DNA from: Rhipidocladum racemiflorum | Lineage: Eukaryota > Streptophyta > Magnoliopsida > Poales > Poaceae | DNA length: 64,000 nucleotides | Direction of reading: 5' to 3' | NCBI GenBank assembly: GCA_036346355.1 | Contig: CM070577.1 | Span: 84,156,509 to 84,220,508 of the forward strand | Part shown: positions 43,599 through 53,880 of the stretch, piece after piece | Numbering within the stretch: position 1 is the stretch's first letter | How the letters are laid out: every line of letters starts with the position of its first letter | Position numbers and translations under genes: made by a program | The notes under the pieces: model-generated | What the model saw: only the letters and a program-made list of their open reading frames with translations | What the model was told of the DNA's origin: nothing | Database searches by the model: none

Positions 43599-43606
43599 TA
43601 TAAAAG
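43599..43606 (+). promoter_or_regulatory. TATA box of element C LTR
   Basis: TATAAAAG following GGGGGTTTTG, conserved in the 3' LTR at 51183-51190. Transcription is expected to start around 43630. Confidence 0.7.
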
Positions 43607-44207
43607 TCCCATTTCGTGGGTTCACTCCCTTCTGTCTTCTCCACTTGTCCTCTACCCATCCCGTGCGTCTCCCTCACCCCAACCTTGTCTCCGGAGAGAG
43701 CTCTCCACTCATTGACCCTCCGTGGCTCCTCCCCGGCGACTACTCCATCCCCGGGAACTCCTCCTCAAGCCGGCATCCTCCATCCTCCACCCGGCGTTGC
43801 CTATCCTCCGTCCCACTTGGAGGTAGGTCCTCTTCTTAGGGGTTGATTCGTGGGATTCTTGGGTTCTAGGGTCATCAATGGTGGGAGTTAGAGCTTAGGT
43901 TTAGATTTGAAGTTTCGGAGTTGAATCTTGAGCTCTAGGGTTTTGGGTGTAGTGATTCTAGGGTTGGTTGGGGCTTGGATTGGTGAATGTGGGTTCTAGG
44001 GAGGTAGATCGGGTAGTGGTAATGCCGATCCAAGGGTCGTTTGGAGTTGGCTAGTGGTTTCATGGGCTAGTGTTGTTCCTCGTGGAGTTGGGTTAGCTAT
44101 AAGCTTCTCCGGCTTAGCCACGTGTAGGAAAGTCATTGATCGGGTCCCCGCGATGCCGTTGGACTTGGCGGCACCTCGATCCGTCGAGTTATTGGGTAAA
44201 ACTCGCC

Positions 44208-44345
44208 AGGTCCGGAGTGTCCGGACACCCCGTCCGGAGTGTCCGCCCTGTCCGGAGTATCCGGACCGAATGGGCCGGAGAGTCCGGATTGTCCGGAGAG
44301 TCCGGATCAAATACCCGGACTGTCCGGGTTAGGCTGGTCTGTCCA
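44208..44345. repeat. second TCCGGA cluster in element C LTR
   Basis: About ten TCCGGA-like motifs downstream of the presumed transcription start, mixed with GTCCGGATTGTCCGGAGAG. The counterpart in the 3' LTR is 51783-51900. Confidence 0.8.
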
Positions 44346-46144
44346 GTGGAGTCGAGTTGTCCGGTTGCGTTATTTCTTCGGGGTTTTTCAGTTGTACTTC
44401 ATTCATATGCATTGCATGCATTTTAATTATGCATTGTATCCGTGTAGAGAACGATCCCGCGGGCCCGACGTGGCCGTGGTTGAGGGAGTTGCCGAGGGCA
44501 ATTACCGCCGATCCGCAAGCAGAAGAGCAAGGCAAGCCCCTAAGCATATCTGATCCTCTATATTAATTTATTTTCGTGAATAAATTGCTTATTTGTTGGT
44601 TAAGTATTTGCATTAGGAGTTGAACTGTGGGTTAGGTTAGATCCCAATTGCTGCATTTACTCCTTGATGTTGTTAATTCTGTCCTTGAAGCTAGCTTATG
44701 GGTAATATATCGAAACACGCTTAGAAATGCTTAGATGTCGGGTTCAGGCCAAGTGACGGAGGGTTCTGTCACTTGCGATTGTTACTATCACGCATACTAC
44801 GTATGTTGGACTTGGATTTGGGAAAGGTTTTGAAAGAAAATGAATTGTGGACCGGCGGGAGTTGGTTCATTTGGGTATGGAGACTCGAGTGTGTAGCCCC
44901 GTCTGCGGTCGATTAAGGACCGAATCGTAAGTGGAATCAGTTTGAGCACACCCGGTTGGTCGCATGCCCGATTATGGTACGGTAAGCCACTCTTTCTCTC
45001 ATATGGAATCGATGGACCGTAACTTCCTGTGGTTGGACGTGGTTGAGGGCGAGGCTTGGGCCGACTCTCGAGCGCCAAGCCGGGCTTGGGGCAGCTCGAG
45101 GGGGTGCTAGGTTTTCGGGCCACAGGAGGACGCTTCAGCGATTGGGTATGATTGGGAGGGGGTTGACACTAGGCCCTTGTGGTAAGTGTCGTATGCGATC
45201 AATGCTTCCTGCAGGGTTAATTAAGCGATCTCGAATTGCCGTGTTTCGGATATGAGCAAGCTTGATCTGAACTTCTTCTGCGTAGTAAATAATTTGAACA
45301 TGTGGTTCGCCGTTGGGCTTGAGCCTTGATTTGAAAGGTGGTGTTTGCTTTAATTAATGTTAATTACAATTCATGCTAGAAGTAGGTGCTGTAACAAACG
45401 CTTATGACTTTGGTTAATTGAGTAGTTTAGCAACTATACCACAAAATATTAGCATTTCTGCTAGTTTACGTTCAGCTTGTTTATTTCTACATCCATATGC
45501 ATTTCCTTTGGAGTCGGTCGTATATGGACCATGGGTAAGACTTGCAGTACCTTTTGTACTCAGGCTTCGCTTTGTGGTTTTGCGGTGAGGGTCCCGAGGG
45601 TGTGAGTTCTGCCTCTATCGCTTACTCGGTGACCCAAGGGGCACCGAGTAGAGGTCGCCGACGTCAGGCGCCCGGGAGTGTTCAGGGCATGACACTTCCG
45701 GGGTGTTTTACTTTTGTTGTATAGGATAGTTGGCTTTACTTTTGTAAACTGTCGCGCTTTTATCTCTGCTATGGATTTGTCTACCTTTCGCTTGGTTGTT
45801 TCGTTGGTTGTTTTTGTTGGGCTTCCGTGTGCCGTGTGTGTTTTGTTGTTTCCGCGTTTCGTATGCCTCTCTGGTAGTGAGTTTGGGCCCGATGCCCCTT
45901 TGTGGGAACTGTTGTGGTATGACTTGGGAACCGGTATGTGGGGATCTGGGCGAAGTTTCGGATCGCATACCGGGGGAATACCGGGGTTGTTGTCAAGTCG
46001 TTGGACGTTCGTGGGGTGGTCTCCATTGGGCTTGGTTAATAGCATCAGGATCACCTCCGGTGATTTGTTGCTAGTATCCAAATCCGACGGGAACAACCAA
46101 TCATCCAACAACTCGAGGACGATCTGGGCGGCTCCTCTCACAGG

Positions 46145-46156
46145 TTGGTATCAGAG
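46145..46156 (+). other. primer binding site of element C
   Basis: TGGTATCAGAGC, the perfect complement to the 3' end of initiator Met tRNA, two bases after the LTR. Confidence 0.92.
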
Positions 46157-46489
46157 CAAGGCGCACAAAGACGGACCCCAACTCGACGACCAGTTAGGAG
46201 ATTGCTTAGGATTGTCATTAATGCATTAGATAGAAAGTGATATTTGTCCCCGCCCTGGATTGTAGCGGTGAGAGTGAGTTGCGTTAGAAGTCGTACATGT
46301 CATCTCATCTCATGCCGTGCATGTGTCATCTTCGCCTTGCATCAAGTTGTGTTCGGGTGTGGCAGACTTGTAGGACCTCTGCGAAGGGGTGCCGCACCGA
46401 GTGGGAGTCAGTTGAGGTTGTTAGGTTAGTGTGGTGTGTCGTTTCCGTTTGGAGTCTAACTCTTGTCGTCGGCTTTGGTTAACGACAGA
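46157..46489 (+). other. untranslated leader of element C
   Basis: Sequence between primer site and gag. No extra leader frame with motif support was seen here, in contrast to element B. Confidence 0.45.
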
Positions 46490-47570
46490 GTGCGGACCCG
46501 CGGGGCTTCCACTTCTGGGGGTGATGGAGGTGCGGAGCGACCAGGCGTGAGGGTGCTATTCGCCGCCTCCTCCCAATGTGGCCGGATATTCTGCAGCGGA
46601 CCGAGCAGCACCAGGAGACGACAAATCGGATCCTAGAGATGCTGGTCCAGGATCGGGTCCAGCAGGGTGGCCGCGGTGATGGGCGGGGTCGGCCCACCAG
46701 CTATCTCGACTTCCTGCACACGCAGCCACCGGTCTTCTCACGGCCGCCGATCCATTGAGGCCGACGATTATCGCGCACGATAGAGCGTAAATTTGCTCTT
46801 ATCGATCGTGGGGAGCTCCGTAAGGCCACTTCGCAAGACAAGAGAGCTCGAGGGCCACTGCCGGTGCTTGGTGGGCCAATTTGAAGGTGATGCCTCGCCG
46901 CACCGGCCATTCGGCTGAGTTCCGTGAGGCGTTCCGGCGTACTCACATCCCGAAGCGGCCTCATGGACATGAAGAAGCGGCGATTTCTCACCCTCCGACA
47001 GCTCGGCAAGTCGGTGGTTGACTACTCGCAGAATTCAACTACCTGGCGCGAAGACGCCCGGAGGAGGTCGATACCCATTGAAGAAGCGGTCGGTTCGTGA
47101 GTGGGTTGATGAAGATGCAGGACAAGGCTGTCCGTCTGCGACTTCGCCGACTACAACGACCTGGTGAGCCGCGATCACCGCTGAGCTCAAGATGCGGGCT
47201 CATCAGGAGGAGAAGAAGAGGAAGCGGGCGACGCCAGTACTCGGGCGGCGGCGCCGGCTCGTCGGCGATCTTGTATCGCCGTCCGAGGCCGTCTGCTCCA
47301 GCGCCGTCTCGGTTGGTCGCGACAACCGGTCGTCGGTTGCCACTTTGCTCGCCACGACCACTACTACGCCGCCGGCGAGCGAGCGGCGGGTTCCGGTCCC
47401 GGTCCGTGCTACAATTGCGGACGTCGCGGGCCACTTCATCCGGATCGCCCATTCCCACGCCAGGGCAGCATCGCCGCGCTCCACGGCCAGGGCGTGACGG
47501 CACCACCGCCGCTGCTCACGCCGAGCAGGCAGCGTCACCTTCGTCGACGCCGAGGCGGTTCCTAGGGCTC
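46490..47570 (+). pseudogene. gag of element C, broken
   Basis: GC-rich sequence in changing frames. Recognisable parts are RRTGHSAEFREAF-like capsid sequence around 46890-46940 and a nucleocapsid knuckle reading CYNCGRRG near 47407, where one extra C breaks the expected GHF. Long open frames on both strands here are a by-product of high GC. Position between primer site and protease supports the assignment. Confidence 0.65.
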
Positions 47571-47574
47571 CGTG

Positions 47575-48020
47575 CCGCTACGTTCCTTGTTGAGGGGCAT
47601 GAGGCTAGGGTATTATTTGATTCGGGGGCCTCCCATTCTTTTATCCGCACGGGGTTTGCGGAGCAGCATCAGATGAAGATCAGTAGCAGTGTCACCTCTT
47701 TTCTGATTGAGGCACCAGGGTCGAAGCTCACGGTTAGGCAGATGGTTCAGAAGGCCGTAGTTCAAATTCAGGGGATTTCGTTCACGGTTAGCTTGCTGCT
47801 TCTAGACCTTCGGGGAATAGATGTCATCCTGGGGATGAGTTGGCTGACACGACAGCAGGCTATTTTGAATTGCTGTAGTCGTACCCTGTCACTCCGAAAT
47901 CCGAAGGGCGGCCGACTCACCCTACTTCTTAGCGAGACCAAGGCCACCTTGTGTTCGCTAAATGGGACAGAAGTTGAAGAGCTGGACTCGATTCCGTGGT
48001 GTCGGAGTTTCCCGATGTGT
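47575..48020 (+). pseudogene. aspartic protease of element C
   Basis: Clear retropepsin: VLFDSGASHSFIRTGFAE (about 47608) with the DSGA active site intact, and GIDVILGMSWLTRQQAI (about 47815). The protease cleaves the gag-pol polyprotein. The frame is open across the whole domain but shifts before RT, so I mark the polyprotein as broken. Confidence 0.85.
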
Positions 48021-48960
48021 TCCCAAATGAATTACCGGAATGCCACCTGATCGGGATATCGAAGTTTGTCGTTGAGCTCGGCCAGGACTGCTCCAGTGTC
48101 CAAGCGGCCCGTCTGGGATGCCGCCAAATGAATTGGCTGAAATGAAGATCCACTGAAAGGGTTGATGGACAAGGGTTTCATTCGCTCGAGCTCCTCGCCT
48201 TGGGGTTGCTCGGCTCTTTGTGACCAAGAAGGATGGTTCTCTGCGCCTCTGCGTTGATTACCGTCCACGAATGCGATCCACCGTCAAGAACAAGTACCCT
48301 TCCGCCTGATTGATATCCTGTTCGATCAACTTGCCGGTGCGGGTATTCTCTAAGATTGACTTGAGGCTTGGGTACCATCAGATTAAGATCCGGCCGAAGA
48401 CATCCGAAGGCCTTCTCCACTCGGTATGGGCTGTATGAGTACACCGTCATGTCGTTCGGTCGACAAACGCGGGCATACTTCATGTACCTCATGAACTCCA
48501 TCTTTATGGAGGAGTCGATTCCTTTGTCGTCATCTTTATCGATGACATCCTCATTTACTCGACCAATGAAGAAGAGCATGCGAGACATCTTCGCCTTGTC
48601 CTCGGGCGGCTCAGAGCATCGCTTTGTATGCAAAGTTCAGCAAATGCGAAGTTCGGTGAAGGAAGTGTCATTCTTGGGACACGCCCTTTCCGAGCGAGGC
48701 GTGGCGATTGACCCGAGCAAGGTACAGGATGTACTCAAATGGGAGCAGCCCAAGATCGCCACGGACATCATGATTTTCTTGGATTGGCTGGGTATTACCG
48801 CCCGTTTCATCCAGGACTTCTCAAAGATTGCAAGCCGATGGTGAGCTACTCAAGAAGGGAGTTGAGTTCGGATGGTCGAATCGTGAGAGCGCCTTTTCGA
48901 CATCAAGCAACGTCTGACTACGGCTCCTGTCCTCACCCAGCCAGATGTCCACAGGCCATT
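48021..48960 (+). pseudogene. reverse transcriptase of element C, frameshifted
   Basis: Pieces in several frames: FVTKKDGSLRLCVDYR (about 48218), RYGLYEYTVMSFG (about 48420), FMYLMNSIFMEE, and FIDDILIYS (about 48532), which holds the catalytic Asp pair. Then VSFLGHALSERGVAIDPSKV (about 48665). Bases are missing near CCGAAGAC (48395) and near CTGG-type sites (48655). The domain order is normal. Confidence 0.82.
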
Positions 48961-49320
48961 TGATGTGTATTGCGATGCATCGGGCATTGGGCTTGGCTGT
49001 GTACTTATGCAAGAGGGCCGAGTTGTCGCTTACGCGTCTCGGCAGTTGAAACACCATGAAGAGCACTACCCCACCCATGATCTGGAGCTTGCAGCGGTGG
49101 TCCATGCGTTAAAGATTTGGCGCCACTATCTCCTGGGGAACAAGTGCAACATCTACACGGATCACAAAAGTCTCAAGTACATCTTCACGCAGGCAGAGCT
49201 GAATATGAGACAGCGGAGATGGCTTGAGTTGATTAAGGACTACAATTTAGAAGTCCATTACCACCCTGGGAAGGCTAATGTGGTGGCGGATGCTTTGAGC
49301 CGCAAGGTACAATGCCATTG
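48961..49320 (+). pseudogene. RNase H of element C
   Basis: Open frame with FDVYCDASGIGLGCVLMQEG-type start, YASRQLKHHEEHYPTHDLEL (acidic active-site positions present), NIYTDHKSLKYIFTQ and KANVVADALSRK. All usual catalytic carboxylates appear to be present. The frame continues into integrase up to 49744. Confidence 0.88.
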
Positions 49321-50440
49321 CCTCACTCTTCCACCACGGAGTGCCACCCTTTGTGCTGAGTTTCAGAAGCTCAACCTGGAAATGGTAGGAGAAGGTTTCC
49401 TGACTAATGTGGAGTTGAAGTCCACGTTGCTTGATCAGATTCAGGAAGCACAAGTCGGCGATGCGGGTGTCACCAACATTCGCAATAGTCTGAGTTCTGG
49501 TCAGGCCCCTGGGTTTCGCCTGGATGAGCAAGGAACCTTGTGGTTCGGCCAGCGCATAGTTGTTCCGGATACCCAAGGGTTGAAGCGAGCAATCCTTGAT
49601 GAAGCCCATAACTCGTTGCTCACAATCCATCCGGGCAGCAACAAAATGTACCAAGACACAAGCGGCACTGGGTGGACTCGCATGAAACGCGAGATTGCTC
49701 GTTACGTGGTCGAGCGCGATGTCTCAGTAGCGTGTGAAGGCTGAACACTTCAAGCCACCGGTACTCTTCACCTCTACCCATACCCACCGGAAATGGGAAG
49801 ACATCAAGATGGACTTTATTACCGCTTGCCTCGACCTCTTCGAGCCACGACTGATCCGGGTGATTGTCGATCGGTTGACCAAGTCCGCACACTTCCTAGC
49901 CAGACGCACCACCTATAAATCCGAAAGTATGCGAGTTGTATATTTCCCGATTCTGTGCCTCCATGGAGTGCCAAAGCGGATAGTTTCAGACCGGGGCTCA
50001 CAATTTGTCTCCCAGTTCTGGAAGAGTCTGCACGCGGCGTTGGGCACCAAGCTACTTCACAGTTCAGCATACCACCCTCAGACTGACGGTCAGACCGAGA
50101 GGGTCAATCAGATCCTCGAAGATATGTTGAGGGCTTGTATCTTGTCCTACGGGAAGAAGTGGGAAGAGTGTCTCCCGTACGCTGAGTTCGCGTACAACAA
50201 TAGCTACCAAACCAAAGATCCAGATGTCTCCTTTTGAGGCCTTGTATGGTCGTAGGCTGCCGGGCACCTCTTAATTGGTCGGAAGCGGAGAACGATCATT
50301 TCTTGGGCCGAACTGGTCATGGAGGCCGAAGAGAAAGTGAGGACCATTCAAGAAAATCTGAGGATAGCACAAACACGGCAAAGAGCTATGCCGATCGTCA
50401 GGAGACCCTCTCCTTCGACTCGGCGACTTCGTCTACCTGA
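49321..50440 (+). pseudogene. integrase of element C
   Basis: The zinc-finger region reads LDEAHNSLLTIHPGSNKMYQ (about 49595) with a partly lost CxxC (VSVAC). The catalytic core 49734-50237 is open and has D in VDRLTKSAHF, D in SDRGSQF and E in TERVNQ, the DDE triad. A frameshift separates the finger from the core near 49740, and further shifts follow 50237. Confidence 0.85.
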
Positions 50441-50639
50441 AGGTTTCTCCTCTCCGTGGCACCCGCCGATTCGGAGTTAAAGGAAAGCCGGCACCTCGCC
50501 ACGTAGGGCCGTTCAAGATCCTTGGAAAGCGGCCAAGTAGCATATCGCTAGAGCTTCCTCCTTCGCTCGGAATGGTTCACGACGTGTTTCACGCCTCCCG
50601 GTGAAGAAGTGTCTCCGTACTCGCTTGAATCTCTGGAGG

Positions 50640-50844
50640 TGGATGACCTCGAAGTTCAGCTGAACCTGATTTATCTTACCAAGAGCATCCTATTCGAGTT
50701 GTGGACGAGGCCGAACGCAAGACTCGAAGGAAGACTCTCAAGTTCTATAAGGTTCAGTGGAGCAACCACACTGAAGATGAAGCCACTTGGGAGTCCGAGG
50801 ATCGTCTGGAGAACGAGTATCCCGAATTCTTCCAAAGCATGTGA
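50640..50844 (+). pseudogene. chromodomain of element C
   Basis: Frame reading TLKFYKVQWSNHTEDEATWE followed by SEDRLENEYPEFF and a stop at 50842-50844. This is the C-terminal chromodomain of chromovirus integrase, here intact as a motif. It is thought to steer insertion to heterochromatin. It is preceded by frame-broken GPF-type integrase sequence. Confidence 0.8.
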
Positions 50845-50930
50845 GTATTACTCGCTGATCCTTCGGCTTTGTCCCTTGTAGTTATCTTCCTAACTGTACG
50901 CTCGTTTCTGAATCTCGGGGCGAGATTCCC

Positions 50931-50946
50931 TTAAGGGGGGAGGGTT
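50931..50946 (+). other. polypurine tract of element C
   Basis: AAGGGGGGAGGGTT ahead of the 3' LTR start. Confidence 0.85.
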
Positions 50947-53699
50947 TGTCAAGGCCCCAAACTTCAAGAACTCCTGGGACATCCGGAGTATCCGGATAAA
51001 CATCCGGAGTGTCCGGATCCAACCCTAATGTCCGGATAAAGTCCGAGTATCCGGATTGGGCTGACTGAACACCCCAACTCGAGTGTCCTGACTGAATGTC
51101 CGAGTGTCCGGTTGATTCCACCGAAGACCCCAACCCGAGTCTCCGGGTTAGAGGCCGGAGTGTCCGGTATGTGGGGGTCTTGTATAAAAGTCCCATTTCG
51201 TGGGTTCACTCCCTCATCTTCTCCACTTGTCCTCTACCCATCCTGCGTCTCCCTCACCCCAACCTTGTCTCCGGAGAGCTCTCCACTCCGGTGACCCTCC
51301 GTGGCTCCTCCCGGCGACTACTCCATCCCCGGAACTCCTCCTCAAGCCGGCATCCTCCATCCTCCACCCGGCGTTGCCTATCCTCCGTCCCACTTGGAGG
51401 TAGGTCCTCTTCTTAGGGGTTGATTCGTGGGATTCTTGGGTTCTAGGGTCATCAATGGTGGGAGTTAGAGCTTAGGTTTAGATTTGAAGTTTCGGAGTTG
51501 AATCTTGAGCTCTAGGGTTTTGGGTGTAGTGATTCTAGGTTGGTTGGGGCTTGGATTGGTGAATGTGGGTTCTAGGAGGTAGATCGGGTAGTGGTAATGC
51601 CGATCCAAGGGTCGCTTGGAGTTGGCTAGTGGTTTCATGGGCTAGTGTTGTTCCTCGTGGAGTTGGGTTAGCTATAAGCTTCTCCGCTTAGCCACGTGTA
51701 GGAAAGTTATTGATCGGGTCCCCGCGATGCCGTTGGACTTAGCGGCACCTCGATCCGTCGAGTTATTGGGTAAAACTCGCCAGGTCGGAGTGTCCGACAC
51801 CCGTCCCGAGTGTCCGCCTGTCCGGAGTATCCGACGAATGGGCGGAGAGTCCGGATTGTCCGGAGAGTCCGGATCAAATACTGACCGTCCGGGTTAGGCT
51901 GGTCTCGCCCAAAGGAGTCGAGTTGTCCGGTTGCGTTATTTCTTCGGGGTTTTTCAGTTGTACTTCATTCATATGCATTGCATGCATTTTAATTATGCAT
52001 TGTATCCGTGTAGAGAACGATCCCGCGGCGACTGACGTGGCCGTGGTTGAGGGAGTTGCCGAGGGGCAATTCGCTGTCGATCCGCAAGCAGAAGAGCAAG
52101 GCAAGCCCCTAAGCATATCTGATCCTCTATATTAATTTATTTTCGTGAATAAATTGCTTATTTGTTGGTTAAGTATTTGCATTAGGAGTTGAACTGTTGG
52201 TTAGGTTAGATCCCAATTGATGCATTTACTCCTTGATGTTGTTAATTCTGTCCTTGAAGCTAGCTTATGGGTAATATATCGAAACACGCTTAGAAATGCT
52301 TAGATGTCGGGTTCGGGCCAAGTGACGGAGGGTTCGTCACTTGCGATTGTTACTATCACGCATACTACGTATGTTGGACTTGGATTTGGGAAAGGTTTTG
52401 AAAGAAAATGAATTGTGGACCGGGGCGGGAGTTGGTTCATTTGGGTATGGAGACTCGAGTGTAGCCCCGTGCAGGTCGATTAAGGACCGAATCGTAAGTG
52501 GAATCAGTTTGAGCACACCGGTTGGTCGCATGCCCGATTATGGTACGGTAAGCCACTCTTTCTCTCATATGGAATCGATGGACCGTAACTTCCTGTGGTT
52601 GGACGTGGTTGAGGGCGCAGGCTTGTCGACTCTCGAGCGCCAAGCCGGGCTTGGGGCAGCTCGAGGGGTGCTAGGTTTTCGGCCACAGGGAGGACGCTTC
52701 CGATTGGGTATGATTGGGAGGGTTGACACTAGGCCCTTGTGGTAAGTGTCGTCGCGATCAATGCTTCCTGCGCAGGGTTAATTAAGCGATTCGAATTGCC
52801 GTGCTCTCGGATATGAGCAAGCTTGATCTCGAACTTCTTCCGCGTAGTAAATAATTTGAACATGTGGTTCGCCGTTGGGCTTGAGCCTTGATTTGAAAGG
52901 TGGTGTTTGCTTTAATTAATGTTAATTACAATTCATGCTAGAAGTAGGTGCAGTAACAACCGCTTAAGACTTGGGTGAATTGAGTAGTTAAGCAACTAAA
53001 CCACAAAATATGAGCATTTCGCAAGTTTACCTTCAGCTTGTTTCTTGCTACATCCAAATGCATATCCTTTGGAGTCTGGTCGTATATGGACCATGGGTAA
53101 GACTTGCGAGTACCTTTTGTACTCAGGCTTCGCTTTGTGGTTTTGCGGTGAGGGTCCCGAGGGGTGTGAGTTACGCCCCTCGCCTATCGGTGACCAGGCG
53201 GGCACCGAGTAGAGGTCGCCGACGTTCGGCGCCCGGGAGTGTTCAGGGCATGACACTTCCGGTGTTTTACTTTTGTTGTATAGGATAGTTGGCTTTACTT
53301 TTGTAAACTATCGCGCTTTTATCTACGCTATGGATTTGTCTACCTTTCGCTTGGTTGTTTCGTTGGTTGTTTTTGTTGGGCTTCCGTGTGCCGTGGTGTG
53401 TTTTGTTGCTTCCGCGTTCGCGGCGTCTCGGTAGTGAGTTTGGGCCCGATGCCCCTTTGTGGGAACTGTTGTGGTATGACTTGGGAACCGGTATGTGGGG
53501 ATCCTGGGCGAGTTTCGGATCGCATACCGGGGGAATACCGGGGTTGTTGTCAAGTCGTTGGACGTTCGTGGGGTGGTCTCCATTGGGCTTGGTTAATAGC
53601 ATCAGGATCACCTCCGGTGATTTGTTGCTAGTATCCAAATCCGACGGGAACAACCAATCATCCAACAACTCGAGGACGATCTGGGCGGCTCCTCTCACA
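50947..53699 (+). repeat. 3' LTR of element C
   Basis: 2753 bases, 36 shorter than the 5' LTR. Most differences are one- to three-base losses or replacements at CCGG and CAG/CTG sites. Confidence 0.93.
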
Positions 53700-53880
53700 G
53701 ATTAGATCTTCGCCCTTCCGCTTCATGTCCCTCTGCTTTGAGGACTCAGCGTGGTCTTTCTTGTCCTTCTGCTACGGACGATCTTCTCGGCATTCGGCTA
53801 AGGCGTCCAAGATTGTAGCATAGCAATCAGCTAGGACGAACAATTCCCTTACCATAGCCGGGGGTTTCCGGGACATCTTC
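53700..53880 (-). pseudogene. gag segment of element D between nested insertions
   Basis: Minus strand: KMSRKPPAMVRELFVLADCY (about 53878-53820) and following Lys-rich sequence (QKDKKDHAES), the part of Tat gag between capsid and nucleocapsid. Bounded by the GATTA duplication at 53700-53704 and the TCTTC duplication at 53876-53880. Confidence 0.75.

Larger units (their letters stand above)
43354..46142 (+). repeat. 5' LTR of element C
   Basis: 2789 bases. Begins TGTCAAGGCCCC and ends CTCTCACA. Carries a TATA box (43599-43606), a dense array of TCCGGA-type motifs upstream of it and a second cluster at 44208-44345. Confidence 0.93.
43354..53699 (+). mobile_element. element C: chromovirus (Ty3/Gypsy), plus strand
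   Basis: A complete 10.3-kb element with LTRs 43354-46142 and 50947-53699 (TGTCAAGG...CTCTCACA), an intact tRNA-iMet primer site, gag, protease, RT, RNase H, integrase, a chromodomain and a polypurine tract. Long LTRs and chromodomain indicate a chromovirus, probably Tekay/Del-related, but a different family from element B. Coding frames are broken in gag and RT and open in RNase H and the integrase core. Confidence 0.93.

Noticed and set aside
47039..47538. Minus-strand open frames of 111-155 codons
   Set aside because: Antisense to the GC-rich gag of element C; no motif and opposite to the clear plus-strand protease that follows.
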